A DNA stretch of 64,000 bases. Origin: Pirellulaceae bacterium (GTDB lineage Bacteria; Planctomycetota; Planctomycetia; Pirellulales; Pirellulaceae). The notes beneath the pieces are model-generated. The model saw only the letters and a list, made by a program, of their open reading frames with translations, ran no database searches and had not been told where the DNA came from. The position numbers and the translations under genes were made by a program. The stretch covers positions 833,621-897,620 of the forward strand of contig JAHBXS010000002.1 of assembly GCA_019636375.1 (NCBI GenBank), in the 5' to 3' direction. Shown piece by piece: positions 16,657-26,603 of this stretch (the stretch's first letter is position 1; every line of letters begins with the position of its first letter).

Positions 16657-18387
16657 TTACGGTTGATTTTTGAGAGCCGGTAACTTGAATTCAAACGCTG
16701 ACGCTTGGTCCCAATGAATCCGGCGCAATCGCCAGCGCTCACCGTTCCTGACCAAAGTGACAACGAATTGCTCAGTTAGGCCTCGCGAGTTTTTCCCCGA
16801 GGCGATCAACGACGCCGCTTGATCATTCTCAAAACCTGATTCTAGTTTCCATGTCGCGGGGTGAGTGTTCGCGTACAATCCGCGCTCGGCACTTTCCAAA
16901 AAATCAACCGGCCATTCGTCACAGATGTCTTGCAAGCCTTGTCGATCTCGATTGTTGAGCGACTGGCTATATTTTTCCAAAATCTGCAAAAACGCTTCCG
17001 CGTTTTCTGTAATCGGACGGCCGTTAACCGAATCGACAAAAACGGCTTGAGCCCCCCGATCGCGCAACAAACTCGCTATCTCCTCGTGACCGCGTTCTAT
17101 TGCAGATTCCAATGGTGTGCGATTCCAATCGGTTTGCAGACCGTTGACGTCAGCTCCCGCATCGATCAACCAGCGAACTCGGTCAGAATTTCCTTGGTCG
17201 ATCGCCGCAAGCAGTAACGGGCGACCAACTGAATCAGTTGTTTCCAGCGAGGCCCCGTGTCGCAGAAACACTTCCAATAACTCGACGGAAGTCAGGCGAT
17301 GTAAGATCGATTGGCTTTGTTCGTCTCGCATTTCGAGATTCGCTCCTTGAGCCAATACCATATCGAGAGCCACAGAATCATTAGCCTCGATTGCATCGAG
17401 AGCTTGCCGAGCAAGTGCCGCTTCGCGGGCCTCTCGCAGTTCCTGGCTATTTTCACGTAACGTCAAAATTCCAAAGCTGCCCCCAATCCCAAACAAAAGC
17501 GAAATCAGGGCACCGACCAAACGCATATTGGCCAATGAATAGAGTGAATTCAATCCATCCTCGGCGTTACCTGGAATCGCCTGCAATCCGCCCAAGCCCC
17601 AATCGCCGACCAAACCATTTTTACTTCGGTCGTATTTACCGATCACGCAGACCGAATCGTTGACCGGAATGAATTGCTCAATCAAGTCACAACTCTTGAG
17701 TTGATTGGGTTGATTTAAAATCGAATCTGCCTCGGCAAATTTTAGATCCTCACGTAACTGGCCCTCACCATCAGATAGCAGAAGTTTGGCATGACTAAAC
17801 ATTTTCCCAACTTCCCATTTGCCAATTTCGGTAAATTGGGTCTCGTTGGCAAATTTTTGCACGCGACTGGCATGTTGCTGAATACTGAGCCGGTGTTCTG
17901 GATACTGATCAGGGATGGGAAACCCAATCACGCCAATATCCCCAACTCTCGTTTGCACTGCCCAAGGAACCATGGCGACTCCGCTCATGTAAACCATCCG
18001 TTGTCGCTCTGTGCGAGTGCCTTTGCTGCCTCGATATCGGACGGTTTCTGTGCGGCTCAACTCATACGAAAAAAGGACGCATTCGTGTTGTCCAAACGGC
18101 GTCTCAAGCGATTCGAGCAAACATTTAGCTGGGCCGATGGCCGCATACATTGCCCCATCGCGAGGCCAATCTCCCGCCAACGAGTGGCGGATCAAACTTG
18201 CTTGCCATCGGGCTTGCCAAGCGTTTCGCAACAAACCCCAGCTCGCTGCGATCAAGAATCCACCAATGCTCGCCCCCACGAGGGGTCCCGGCGGAGTAAA
18301 CCGGCTTTGGAACAGAAAATAAAGGCCTACAGTGGCAAGTGCCCACACGATCAGAAATTCCAAACATCCTCGTGCAACTGCTTTCAT
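16657..18387 (-). CDS. GIDE-like membrane protein with ankyrin repeats and NTF2-like tail
   Basis: About 576 residues. Two membrane helices lie near the N-terminus. A domain follows with AKCLLESLETPFGQHECVLFSYELSR and a later IEQFIPVNDSVCVIGKYDRS, the pattern of the GIDE/MULAN intermembrane domain, but no RING is present. A third helix precedes ankyrin repeats at about residues 355-450 (HRLTSVELLEVFLRHGASLE, LLLAAIDQGNSDRVRWLIDA, TPLESAIERGHEEIASLLRD). The last 110 residues resemble an NTF2/SnoaL-like fold ending VTLVRNGERWRLRRIHW. The function is unknown; ankyrin repeats suggest protein binding. The frame opens at a TTG at 18495, but the ATG at 18387 begins directly before the first helix and is preferred without a clear ribosome binding site. 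Confidence 0.65.
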   Translation of the reverse strand: MKAVARGCLEFLIVWALATVGLYFLFQSRFTPPGPLVGASIGGFLIAASWGLLRNAWQARWQASLIRHSLAGDWPRDGAMYAAIGPAKCLLESLETPFGQHECVLFSYELSRTETVRYRGSKGTRTERQRMVYMSGVAMVPWAVQTRVGDIGVIGFPIPDQYPEHRLSIQQHASRVQKFANETQFTEIGKWEVGKMFSHAKLLLSDGEGQLREDLKFAEADSILNQPNQLKSCDLIEQFIPVNDSVCVIGKYDRSKNGLVGDWGLGGLQAIPGNAEDGLNSLYSLANMRLVGALISLLFGIGGSFGILTLRENSQELREAREAALARQALDAIEANDSVALDMVLAQGANLEMRDEQSQSILHRLTSVELLEVFLRHGASLETTDSVGRPLLLAAIDQGNSDRVRWLIDAGADVNGLQTDWNRTPLESAIERGHEEIASLLRDRGAQAVFVDSVNGRPITENAEAFLQILEKYSQSLNNRDRQGLQDICDEWPVDFLESAERGLYANTHPATWKLESGFENDQAASLIASGKNSRGLTEQFVVTLVRNGERWRLRRIHWDQASAFEFKLPALKNQP

Positions 18388-18623
18388 TTCACTGACCCAT
18401 AAGATTTTTAGAAACTCGCTACCGAGCGAGAGCGTCAACGAAGTACGCAACTGAGGCGGATCTGACTCAACGTTGCGATCAACCAAACGTGACAATTATT
18501 GTCGACCACAATCGACGCAATACAACAATCCCAGCCCAGAACAATAATATCCTTAATGGATGGGATGCCATGTGATTTGGATAAAAATTGGTGGAGTAAT
18601 TTTATCCCTGTTGCTATTGTGAG

Positions 18624-19241
18624 CTACTGCGAGAAGGACTCGACGAACTTCTTGGCGTCGGCTTCCTTGTGTTCGTCGGCACGAGTCACGTAAGTCATCT
18701 GATAGAGTGTATCCCCAATTAGAATCAGGCGCGAGGTGATCCGGAGTCGAATCGCTGCATCGGTTTCGCCATGGGTGCATTCAAAGGTAAAATCGCGACC
18801 GGGGAATTTGCCGAACTCAATCTTTTTAGCCGAAATCAAATCACCTAAAGTTCGAGCGACCGCACCCTTGACCCCGCCATCCAGAACGTTGTCGGCCTTT
18901 AGGCCCTCGCCAGGTTTGCGCGGGACAATGTTGTAGGCAAAGACATAACTGGTGGTCGGCGTGACCTGGAGCACGTTCAGGTTTACCGTCGTGGTGGTAC
19001 CCGCCACTGGACTCATGGTTCGCTGGCTCGCCACCGGTGTCCCCGGCATTCGGACTTTAGCTGCGGCACCTTCTGGGGCAACTTCCACCCAATCGTCAGT
19101 CGGGGTCTGCTCAACGGTCTTTTGACGCGCGGCGTCGACAGGTGGAGTGGATTCCTGTTCGTCTTGTTGTGCGAACCCGACAGAGAAAAGTCCGCAAAGC
19201 AATGCCAGTGGAAGAAACGAGCGAAGGAGGGATGTTGGCAT
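18624..19241 (-). CDS. Secreted protein of unknown function
   Basis: About 205 residues with a signal peptide (MPTSLLRSFLPLALLCGLFS, then VGFAQ) and a mature domain rich in beta strands: DWVEVAPEGAAAKVRMPGTP, then TTTTVNLNVLQVTPTTSYVF, ending in a helix EHKEADAKKFVESFSQ. Such proteins, in which the mature part tracks a small peptide or lipid in the periplasm, are common in planctomycetes, but I recognise no named family. The ATG at 19241 is chosen for the signal peptide, with GAG eight bases upstream; the frame extends further upstream without signal character. The gene stands alone between the GIDE-ankyrin gene and the PEP-CTERM-like gene on the same strand. Confidence 0.6.
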   Translation of the reverse strand: MPTSLLRSFLPLALLCGLFSVGFAQQDEQESTPPVDAARQKTVEQTPTDDWVEVAPEGAAAKVRMPGTPVASQRTMSPVAGTTTTVNLNVLQVTPTTSYVFAYNIVPRKPGEGLKADNVLDGGVKGAVARTLGDLISAKKIEFGKFPGRDFTFECTHGETDAAIRLRITSRLILIGDTLYQMTYVTRADEHKEADAKKFVESFSQ

Positions 19242-19436
19242 TTCAAATCTCGGCATACAGGGATTTCGAATAAGCGGCTTGGGATCTGCGTTTAAGAAGA
19301 CCGCATGCCACGCGACATTGGCAATCTCAGTCTTGAACCTCACCGCTCACACATTATACCGCAGCGGGCGCGAAAAAGAGCTATTCGACGCAAAATAAAG
19401 TTCGGCTTCCATCGCGAGGGTACTTCAACTTAGATT

Positions 19437-20075
19437 TTAGACCGCGCGCCGGCGGTAGAGTCCGCCGATTGCCAATCCCAACACCAACAACAGGCCTCCA
19501 TGCGGTTCAGGGATACCTGTGCCGATAAAAAAGGTAATTGATGCACCTGTAACCGCATCCGTTACGATGTAGGTACCCTGTCGCATCGATAGGGATTCAA
19601 AGCTCTGATTGTTAAATCGCCATGATTGATTCGTAGTCCACAGCGTTCCGACGAGATCATCAGAGTTAATCCCCAAACCCGGAAGGACTTCTAGCAAGTC
19701 TACATCCAAAACATAGGTCGCGAACGACCGATTCCCGCCAATGATTTCAGCGTCCAGATCAGTGAGGTCCCATGGACCGCCAATCGTCCTCCACGCCGAA
19801 AAATTAGTGCCCGGATTGAATGCGAAGGACAGATTGATCACGGCAAAGTTGGTCCCCCCCATCACGTCATATTCGCCATTTTCTTCGATTCCAGTTCCTA
19901 TCCAATCGAACGGCCCAACTGGAACTAAACCTGCCGTGTTGATCGTGCCCGATGAGGTCATCACCACGTGACCACCTATTTCTTGAAAATCAAAAATCAA
20001 TTGGGCTTGGCTGGCGACTTGGGTGCTCCAGCAAATAGCCCCGGCCAAAAGGGCTGCCAACGTGCGATTGAACAT
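19437..20075 (-). CDS. PEP-CTERM-like exported protein
   Basis: A 212-residue protein with an N-terminal signal peptide ending near QVASQAQ, a beta-rich middle, and a C-terminal sorting signal: IPEPHGGLLLVLGLAIGGLY followed by arginines. The order PEP, hydrophobic helix, then an RRR tail is that of PEP-CTERM anchors processed by exosortase. The protein is therefore expected at the cell surface or in exopolysaccharide. The motif reads IPEPHG rather than the commoner VPEPS. No exosortase lies in this window. The middle part matches no family that I recognise. Confidence 0.78.
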   Translation of the reverse strand: MFNRTLAALLAGAICWSTQVASQAQLIFDFQEIGGHVVMTSSGTINTAGLVPVGPFDWIGTGIEENGEYDVMGGTNFAVINLSFAFNPGTNFSAWRTIGGPWDLTDLDAEIIGGNRSFATYVLDVDLLEVLPGLGINSDDLVGTLWTTNQSWRFNNQSFESLSMRQGTYIVTDAVTGASITFFIGTGIPEPHGGLLLVLGLAIGGLYRRRAV

Positions 20076-20447
20076 AGGATTTTCTCGGGTGAACAGCGGT
20101 TGATTTGATCGAAAAAGGTTTGACGCTCACGAGAACCGACGAAAACTTTGACGTTTTCCGTTTCTAAAATTATTGGGCGTCTCGGCCATTCGAAGTCTAT
20201 TTTCAAAATCGCCCGTTCGTCGAAGAAAAAAAACGCTGACAGCCATCATTTCGCCTGGACAAGCCTCGCTGAAATGCTGTCGTGCGGATCGTAGCGGTTC
20301 TTCGGATTATCGCCACTAGCGACTTGGTATATTGGTTCCCGACAATCATGTCGTTAGGATAGTTGTCTAATTGTTTTTGTGTTCGATCGCCGTCGATCCG
20401 CCAGTTTGTCCCCACAGCAATCGATTTTCCAACGAAAGGTCGCCATC
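20076..20447. other. Intergenic region between divergent PEP-CTERM and argH genes
   Basis: A 372-base divergent gap with a hairpin GAAAAC-tttgac-GTTTTC near 20141-20158. The argH frame is open from 20379, but that part is unlikely to be translated. Otherwise I see nothing gene-like. Confidence 0.45.
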
Positions 20448-21824
20448 GTGTCGAGTCCCAGTCGCAGCGGAGCATTTGAACAAGCGGTTGACGCGCGTGT
20501 GGAACAATTTTCCGAGAGTGTCAGTTTTGATTGGGTCCTCTATCGCCAAGATATTCGCGGCTCGATCGCTCATGCCGAAATGTTGGCCCGTCAAGCGATC
20601 ATCACTGCGGACGAATGCCGACAAATTGTTGCCGGACTGACCGAGATTCTCTCTGAAATTAACAACGGGACATTCGTATTCGAGCAGCACCTCGAAGATG
20701 TTCACATGAATATCGAGCACGCCCTCATCGAACGCTTGGGTGACGTCGGACGAAAGTTGCACACGGCCCGCAGTCGTAATGATCAGGTCGCGACTGATTT
20801 AAGGTTGTGGGTTCGGGATGCGATCGACGAGTTGGACTTGCAGCTTCGCGAATTGCAGCGGGCCTTCGTTGATCGCTGCGAGCAAGACGCCGGCGTGGTC
20901 TTGCCAGCCTATACGCATATGCGGCGAGCCCAGCCGGTCCTGGCCGCTCATTACTGGTTGGCCTATTGCGAAAAGTTCGCCCGGGACCGCGAGCGCTTGG
21001 CCGATTGTCGGCAACGACTCAACATCAACAGCTTGGGAATTGCCGCCGTCGCTGGAACGACTCTCCCAATCGACCGTGAATTTACTGCCGAGCGGCTGGG
21101 GTTTAGCGGTATTGCGATGAACAGCTTGGATGTGTCGAGTGATCGAGATTTTTCACTTGAGTTTGTGTTTTGTCTGTCGGTGATTGGGCTGCACCTGAGT
21201 GGTTGGGCGGAGGAGTGGGTTCTGTGGTCGACAACCGAGTTTGATTTTATTGACTTGCCCCATGCGTTTTGCACCGGCTCGTCGATCATGCCGCAGAAGA
21301 TCAACCCCGACGTGCTGGAGTTGACGCGAGGGAAATCAGCGCGGGTCATCGGGGCACTGCAGACGCTGCTGGTCTTGGTCAAGGGACTCCCTCTCGCCTA
21401 CAACCGCGATCTGCAAGAGGACAAGCCCCCGCTGCTGGACGCCACCCGGACGATTGGCGAGTGCCTAAACGTGGCGATCCCGTTGGTTCGGGGGGCGACT
21501 TTGAAAACGGCCTCGATCGGCAGTCGCCTGGAGGAAGGGTTCCTCGACGCGACAACCCTTATGGAATCCCTGATAAAACTGGGGATTCCCCAGCGAACGG
21601 CCCATCATTTTGTGGGGGAATTAGTTCGAAAAGCCGCTGCGGCTGGTAAGAAATTATCCGATTTACCTTTCGAAGAATTTCAAAGAATCTCTCCCAATTT
21701 GGAGCATTCTGTTTATGATGGATTGGGAGTGGACGGTGCCATTGCAGCTTTCGTAAGCACCGGTTCGACGGCCCCCCATTTAGTCGCCGAACAGGTCGCC
21801 CTTTGGAAAGCCCGTTTGGAGTAA
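20448..21824 (+). CDS. argH: Argininosuccinate lyase
   Basis: A 458-residue enzyme of the fumarase/aspartase superfamily. It cleaves argininosuccinate to arginine and fumarate, the last step of arginine synthesis in the cytoplasm. Diagnostic parts are EDVHMNIEHALIERLG with GRKLHTARSRNDQVATD, the HMRRAQPVLAAHY segment with the catalytic histidine region, and the superfamily signature GSSIMPQKINPDVLE near residue 280. The frame opens at 20379, but the GTG at 20448 (VSSPSRSGAFEQAVD) has AAAGG about nine bases upstream and gives the normal length. It is flanked by genes of unrelated function, so arginine genes are not clustered here. Confidence 0.95.
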   Translation: MSSPSRSGAFEQAVDARVEQFSESVSFDWVLYRQDIRGSIAHAEMLARQAIITADECRQIVAGLTEILSEINNGTFVFEQHLEDVHMNIEHALIERLGDVGRKLHTARSRNDQVATDLRLWVRDAIDELDLQLRELQRAFVDRCEQDAGVVLPAYTHMRRAQPVLAAHYWLAYCEKFARDRERLADCRQRLNINSLGIAAVAGTTLPIDREFTAERLGFSGIAMNSLDVSSDRDFSLEFVFCLSVIGLHLSGWAEEWVLWSTTEFDFIDLPHAFCTGSSIMPQKINPDVLELTRGKSARVIGALQTLLVLVKGLPLAYNRDLQEDKPPLLDATRTIGECLNVAIPLVRGATLKTASIGSRLEEGFLDATTLMESLIKLGIPQRTAHHFVGELVRKAAAAGKKLSDLPFEEFQRISPNLEHSVYDGLGVDGAIAAFVSTGSTAPHLVAEQVALWKARLE

Positions 21825-21925
21825 TGGAAAAGGTCCCTTATCTTGAGCCACTTGATACAACCCCTACAAACGGCAGTTTCGGTTTAAACCTATTGCCTCA
21901 AGGAGAATAGGACGATTTGGAATCC

Positions 21926-24220
21926 ATGAGACCGAGGAAGCATTTTTGGCAGAGATTATCGGCGTGCGCGGTGTTGGGGGCCTCGATGGCTCCATGGAGT
22001 TTGGCTGCGCAAGACAACCCGTTTGGCCCCGACGATCGACCGGCGTCGGTACGTCAAGCAATTGCCCAGGGATTCCCGGCAATCCCTGAATCGGCGACGA
22101 TGGCAACAAGGTTGGTTCTGGAATCGATTCGGAACACCAACCCGACCACTCCGCAGGATTTGGCGACGGCTCTGCAAGCCACCATGGACATCGAAGCGTA
22201 CGATCACGCGAAATACCTGCTGTCCCGACTCATCGACCAGCGTCTCGACTCGGCAGCCTTGTTTAAGCTCCGTCAAAATACTGGCTCGGATTTGTTTTTG
22301 AGGATCAACAATCTCGATGCAGTTCAGCCAGAAGGACAGCTCTTCGCTCGGGCGGTTTTCCAAGCCAGTCGAGCCGAGGCAATTTCTAGTGAGCGGCTCG
22401 ACGGTTTGATCAAAAAACTGAGTGACCCGAGTCTTCAAGTGCGCAGCCAGGCCTTTCGAGATTTGTCTCGAACCGGGCAACCTGCGGCGGCCGCAATGCT
22501 GAACGTCTTCGCCGACTACGAGCGGCAAGAGGAGTTCTTGTCGGTTCGCGAGGGTCTCCGAATGGTCGGTGATGCTGCGATTGGACCCATGCTGGGAGCT
22601 TGCAAAGCGGGGCCTATGCAAGTCCGCTATGAAGCGCTGACGGCTCTCTCACGGATCAAAACCCCCGAAGCCTACGATGCCGCAGTAGCTGCCTATTACT
22701 CGCCGCAAACTCACAACCTCATTCGCGAAGGGATTGCCCTCGGACTTGAAGAAACTTACGGGCAAATCCCAGGAGAAGCAGAAGCCCTGAATCTCGTCTC
22801 CGAACGAGCCCACGCATTTGCGAAAGGCCGTCGTCGCACGGGTGACGACATTCGATTGGATTTGACCAACCCGTATGTGGTGGTTTGGCGATGGAATGAG
22901 CAGACCCGCCTCCTGGAATCGCGAAATGTGGCCCCCTCGACGGCTAGCCGGCTGATTGCGTTTGACCGGGCGGGAGACCTGTACCAGTGGAAGCCCGACC
23001 GCCCAGAGTATCGGCAATTTTATTTGCTCAGTTACCTAGACGCCGAAAAACGATTGGTCGGCCCGGAACAAAGCTTGAAGTTGGAGGGAATCTCGGAGGC
23101 TTTTCCAGGAATTGGGCCTGATGAAGTAGACCAAACCATTGCTAAAGCGGTCAACCTTGACATGATCCCAGCGGCTGCGGGGGGGTGTGATCTGCTGGCT
23201 CACTTGGCGACTCCAGAATGGCTCGTTTCCAGCAGTAACGCTCAATCGGGACTCTTGCGGGCCATCCAATCAGGGGACCGCCATTTGCAATTTGCAGCCT
23301 TTAGGACTTACGTCGAGCTGGACCCCCAAAAGGCATACTTTGGGAATAGCTACGTTGTTTCTTTTGCCGTCTATCTCTCCGGTTATGGCGATCGTCCCTC
23401 GGGACTGGTTGGTCACCCGCAGATTGAAGTCGCTCAAGACCTTGCGGTATCCATGAGCCCGGCTGGCATCGACGGACGGGCCGTGACCAACGGGCGAGAT
23501 TTTCTCCGCGAGGCAACATCTGATGCCAATGTGCGTTATCTGTTCGTTTCCGAGAACATGACTCGCAGCGGATTCATCGAATTCGTTCAACAATTGCGAT
23601 CCGACTGGCGGACAAAACGGATGCCGATCGGGATTTTAACATCTGCAAACGATCTTGCTCCGCTTCAACGAGTTGCCGACCGTGATCCGCTGACGATCGT
23701 TTTGCCAATCACACTTGACGCGCAACTGATCGCTTTACAAATTGAACGTCTGCGTGAGCTTGAACCCGTCTGGTTGCTGTCGAACACGACGGCCCAATTT
23801 CAAAGTGCGTATGCCGTCAATTGGCTCAAGCGAATCACGTCTGACCGTCAGACCTACCGCTTTTTTGAAATCAGCGGGCATTACGAGGCCCTGCAGGGAC
23901 TATTGCAAAATCCCATGCATACGGCCGACGCGATTGAGATTCTGGGGAACATTGGGACTCCTCAAGCCCAGCGGCAATTGGTGGATTATGCCAGTCAAAT
24001 TGTGGCACCGCTTGAGTATCGTCAACAAGCCGTTGCGGCCTTCGAAAAAGCGGTATCCGCTCGAGGCCTGCTGTTGACCACCGAGGATATTCGGCTTCAG
24101 TACACTCGCTTCGACGCCAGTTCGCGAGAGCCAGGCGAAAGCCAGCGGGTGCTCGGATCGTTGTTGGATTTCTTGGAAAATCGCGCCAAAACCAGCGGCA
24201 TGGATCCACAACCCTGGTAG
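21926..24220 (+). CDS. Secreted HEAT-repeat-containing protein
   Basis: A protein of about 764 residues. It starts with a signal peptide (MRPRKHFWQRLSACAVLGAS, then MAPWSLAAQ). Residues 150-260 carry HEAT-like helical pairs (LIKKLSDPSLQVRSQAFRDL, then ALTALSRIKTPEAYDAAVAA), and the last 150 residues again look like HEAT repeats (AIEILGNIGTPQAQRQLVDY). The central part has a Rossmann-like feel (YVVSFAVYLSGYGDRPSGLV, LFVSENMTRSGFIEFVQQLR) and resembles a receiver-like fold, but I see no conserved active site. It is probably a periplasmic scaffold or binding protein. AGGAG lies upstream of both the ATG used here and a TTG three codons earlier; either could be the start. Confidence 0.7.
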   Translation: MRPRKHFWQRLSACAVLGASMAPWSLAAQDNPFGPDDRPASVRQAIAQGFPAIPESATMATRLVLESIRNTNPTTPQDLATALQATMDIEAYDHAKYLLSRLIDQRLDSAALFKLRQNTGSDLFLRINNLDAVQPEGQLFARAVFQASRAEAISSERLDGLIKKLSDPSLQVRSQAFRDLSRTGQPAAAAMLNVFADYERQEEFLSVREGLRMVGDAAIGPMLGACKAGPMQVRYEALTALSRIKTPEAYDAAVAAYYSPQTHNLIREGIALGLEETYGQIPGEAEALNLVSERAHAFAKGRRRTGDDIRLDLTNPYVVVWRWNEQTRLLESRNVAPSTASRLIAFDRAGDLYQWKPDRPEYRQFYLLSYLDAEKRLVGPEQSLKLEGISEAFPGIGPDEVDQTIAKAVNLDMIPAAAGGCDLLAHLATPEWLVSSSNAQSGLLRAIQSGDRHLQFAAFRTYVELDPQKAYFGNSYVVSFAVYLSGYGDRPSGLVGHPQIEVAQDLAVSMSPAGIDGRAVTNGRDFLREATSDANVRYLFVSENMTRSGFIEFVQQLRSDWRTKRMPIGILTSANDLAPLQRVADRDPLTIVLPITLDAQLIALQIERLRELEPVWLLSNTTAQFQSAYAVNWLKRITSDRQTYRFFEISGHYEALQGLLQNPMHTADAIEILGNIGTPQAQRQLVDYASQIVAPLEYRQQAVAAFEKAVSARGLLLTTEDIRLQYTRFDASSREPGESQRVLGSLLDFLENRAKTSGMDPQPW

Positions 24221-24395
24221 ACGTGTCAATTCTCCCCAAGGTTCACCTGGGCTCGTGGCTTGAGCTAGGTGGCCGCTCACTCCGCAAACGAGCAGAGCAT
24301 TGGACACGTGTCGGGCTCGTTTATGGAGAGAACGGCCGCTTACAACAAACGACCTATTCCAACGTCGCACAGAGTTGCGAACGACTGCGACTCTA

Positions 24396-25736
24396 CTATT
24401 CGTGACGCAGGGCTTCGATGGGGTCCATTTTGGCGGCGCGGAAGGCGGGATAAATTCCGAAGACCACACCCACGATCACCGAGATACAAAAACCCAACGG
24501 AATAGAAAGCAGCACGATTTGTGGCTCAATTTCCTTGGCGATGTCGGGCAGACGTTCAAAAGTGATGGGAGCGAGTTGCTTGATGATCGCCAATGAAACT
24601 CTATAAACCAACGGGAATAATACACCGACCATAATTCCGGTTAACCCGCCGACCACTGAAAGCACCACCGTCTCGACCAAGAACTGCCGAATAATGTCGC
24701 GGCGTTTCCCTCCGAGAGCTCGGCGAATTCCGATCTCGCGAGTTCTTTCCGTTACGGTCGCCAACATGATGTTCATAATTCCAATCCCACCGACGACAAG
24801 TGAGATTGCGGCAACTAGCCCAAACGCCAACATCAACATCAGCTTGGTTGTACGAGCCTGCTCCAACAGTTCGTAAGGCACGACAATGGCAATATCTTGA
24901 CGACCCGGATCACGGGCCATCAACGTCGCCTCGACAAGCTCCGCTGTTTTCGGAACATTGTTGACATCGTCCACGCGGATGGTGAGTTGGCTGAGTTCAA
25001 ATTGCTTGGCGGAAAACGTCCCACTCGAACGCCGCATGATCAAATCACCCATCCGCCGTTGCATCGTGGTGATCGGGATATAGACGTCCTTGGAAAAGTC
25101 TTGGGCCGAAAGCGAACCGCCAATCGCCGCTGTGGCGGTCTTAGGTTTAAGAACGCCGACGATGCGATAATAGTCCTTGGCTTCCGGGAGATAAATTTCT
25201 TTGTTGATGGGGTCATCGCTGGGGAAAAGTATCGTCGAGAGGTTGGCCGCAATCACGCAAACGGAGGCCCCCGTTTCCACCTCACGGTGGGTCAGGAAAT
25301 GCCCTCGATCAATTTGCAAGCGAGTAACCTCGGCATACTCGGGCGTACAACCCACCAACCGCCCGTCAATCGGTTTGACATTGGGATTGGCGGTGTTGAC
25401 AAATTTGTCGGTAACCTCCCGTATCGGCAGCACATCCACAATGGTTGGAATGGTGCTGGCAAGGACCCGATGTTCAGAACGGAGCAAACCGAACGGGGTC
25501 ACCATTCGCGAATTACCGCCTCCTGAATCCGGAGGCTCCACAGAGCGAACAATAATATTTTCGGCGCCTAACTCTTCGATTTGCTTTTGGGCCTTTTGGC
25601 TAATCCCCTCCCCTACAGCCAACAACCAAATTACACTGGCGACCCCAATCAAAATCCCTAACACCGTCAATGCAGATCGCATCGGATGCAAAAAAAGGCT
25701 TTTGACACCTAATCGCCAAGTACGCAGATTGAGCAT
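24396..25736 (-). CDS. ABC transporter permease, MacB/FtsX family
   Basis: A 446-residue protein with the MacB topology: one N-terminal membrane helix (RSALTVLGILIGVASVIWLL), a periplasmic MacB core domain of about 220 residues, then three C-terminal helices. The conserved cytoplasmic segment VTERTREIGIRRALGGKRRD lies near residue 340. MacB-type permeases do not pump through the membrane. They power extrusion of periplasmic substrates by mechanotransmission together with an adaptor and TolC. It is the third gene of the adaptor-ATPase-permease operon, with a 93-base gap after the ATPase gene. Unlike MacB, the ATPase is encoded separately. Confidence 0.92.
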   Translation of the reverse strand: MLNLRTWRLGVKSLFLHPMRSALTVLGILIGVASVIWLLAVGEGISQKAQKQIEELGAENIIVRSVEPPDSGGGNSRMVTPFGLLRSEHRVLASTIPTIVDVLPIREVTDKFVNTANPNVKPIDGRLVGCTPEYAEVTRLQIDRGHFLTHREVETGASVCVIAANLSTILFPSDDPINKEIYLPEAKDYYRIVGVLKPKTATAAIGGSLSAQDFSKDVYIPITTMQRRMGDLIMRRSSGTFSAKQFELSQLTIRVDDVNNVPKTAELVEATLMARDPGRQDIAIVVPYELLEQARTTKLMLMLAFGLVAAISLVVGGIGIMNIMLATVTERTREIGIRRALGGKRRDIIRQFLVETVVLSVVGGLTGIMVGVLFPLVYRVSLAIIKQLAPITFERLPDIAKEIEPQIVLLSIPLGFCISVIVGVVFGIYPAFRAAKMDPIEALRHE

Positions 25737-25829
25737 GATTGTTAATGAGCCGTTGAAAAAAGAGGTTGCTGTTCTGGCTTGTCGGATACATCCTTCTTGA
25801 GGTTGAATGCACTCGACGGATAAACGTTG

Positions 25830-26603
25830 TTAGTGACCAGGGGAAGTGGCCATTTCCGGAATCGCCCCCCCCGCATGAGCCGCTTTGGCGATTACGTCCG
25901 GTGGAAATATTTTGCGATGTTCATTCTTGACATCCGATTGAATCAACCCATCCCGCAACCGGATCACTCGTTTGGCATGTTCGGCGACCTCATCCTCGTG
26001 AGTCACCATGATGATCGTTCGTCCCTCATCATTGAGACGTTGGAATAGAGCCAAAATTTCTTCTGTGGTTACCGAGTCCAAGTTCCCAGTCGCTTCGTCG
26101 GCCAAAATAAAATAGGGATCGTTGACAAGTGACCTCGCGATCGCGACCCGTTGCTGCTGCCCACCCGACAATTGTGTCGGACGGTGGTCCAATCGCTCGC
26201 CGAGCCCAACCATTGTGGCCAAAGCAATCGAACGTTGACGAGACTTCGCATTGATTTGATCCATGTAGTACAGCGGAACTTCGATGTTTTCAACCACCGT
26301 GAGTTGTTGGATCAGATTGTACGATTGAAACACAAATCCCAGACGCGAAGCGCGAATCTCTGAAAGTTGGTCGTCATCCATCTGGGCCACATCGTCTTCG
26401 CCCAGAAAATAAGAACCAGAGGTAGGTTTGTCCAGGCACCCCAAGAGATTCAGCAGTGTACTTTTACCTGAGCCCGACGGGCCCATAATCGCCACGTAAT
26501 CTCCGGCAGGGACGTCAAAGGAAACGCCACGCAGGGCGCGAACGGTCTCGCTTTTTAGAACATAATGTTTTTCGAGATCGCGGATTCGAACGGCCAGATT
26601 CAT
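25830..26603 (-). CDS. ABC transporter ATPase, LolD/MacB type
   Basis: A 257-residue nucleotide-binding subunit. Walker A is GPSGSGKST (about 42-50), the Q-loop region GFVFQSYNLI, the signature LSGGQQQRVAIARSL, and Walker B FILADEATGNLDS with the H-loop at VTHEDEVAEHA. This is the LolD/FtsE/MacB branch that drives FtsX-type permeases. The last 30 residues are a non-conserved, Ala/Gly/His-rich tail. The ATG shares one base with the stop of the adaptor gene (TAATG), so the two are translationally coupled, and the permease follows. Confidence 0.95.
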   Translation of the reverse strand: MNLAVRIRDLEKHYVLKSETVRALRGVSFDVPAGDYVAIMGPSGSGKSTLLNLLGCLDKPTSGSYFLGEDDVAQMDDDQLSEIRASRLGFVFQSYNLIQQLTVVENIEVPLYYMDQINAKSRQRSIALATMVGLGERLDHRPTQLSGGQQQRVAIARSLVNDPYFILADEATGNLDSVTTEEILALFQRLNDEGRTIIMVTHEDEVAEHAKRVIRLRDGLIQSDVKNEHRKIFPPDVIAKAAHAGGAIPEMATSPGH

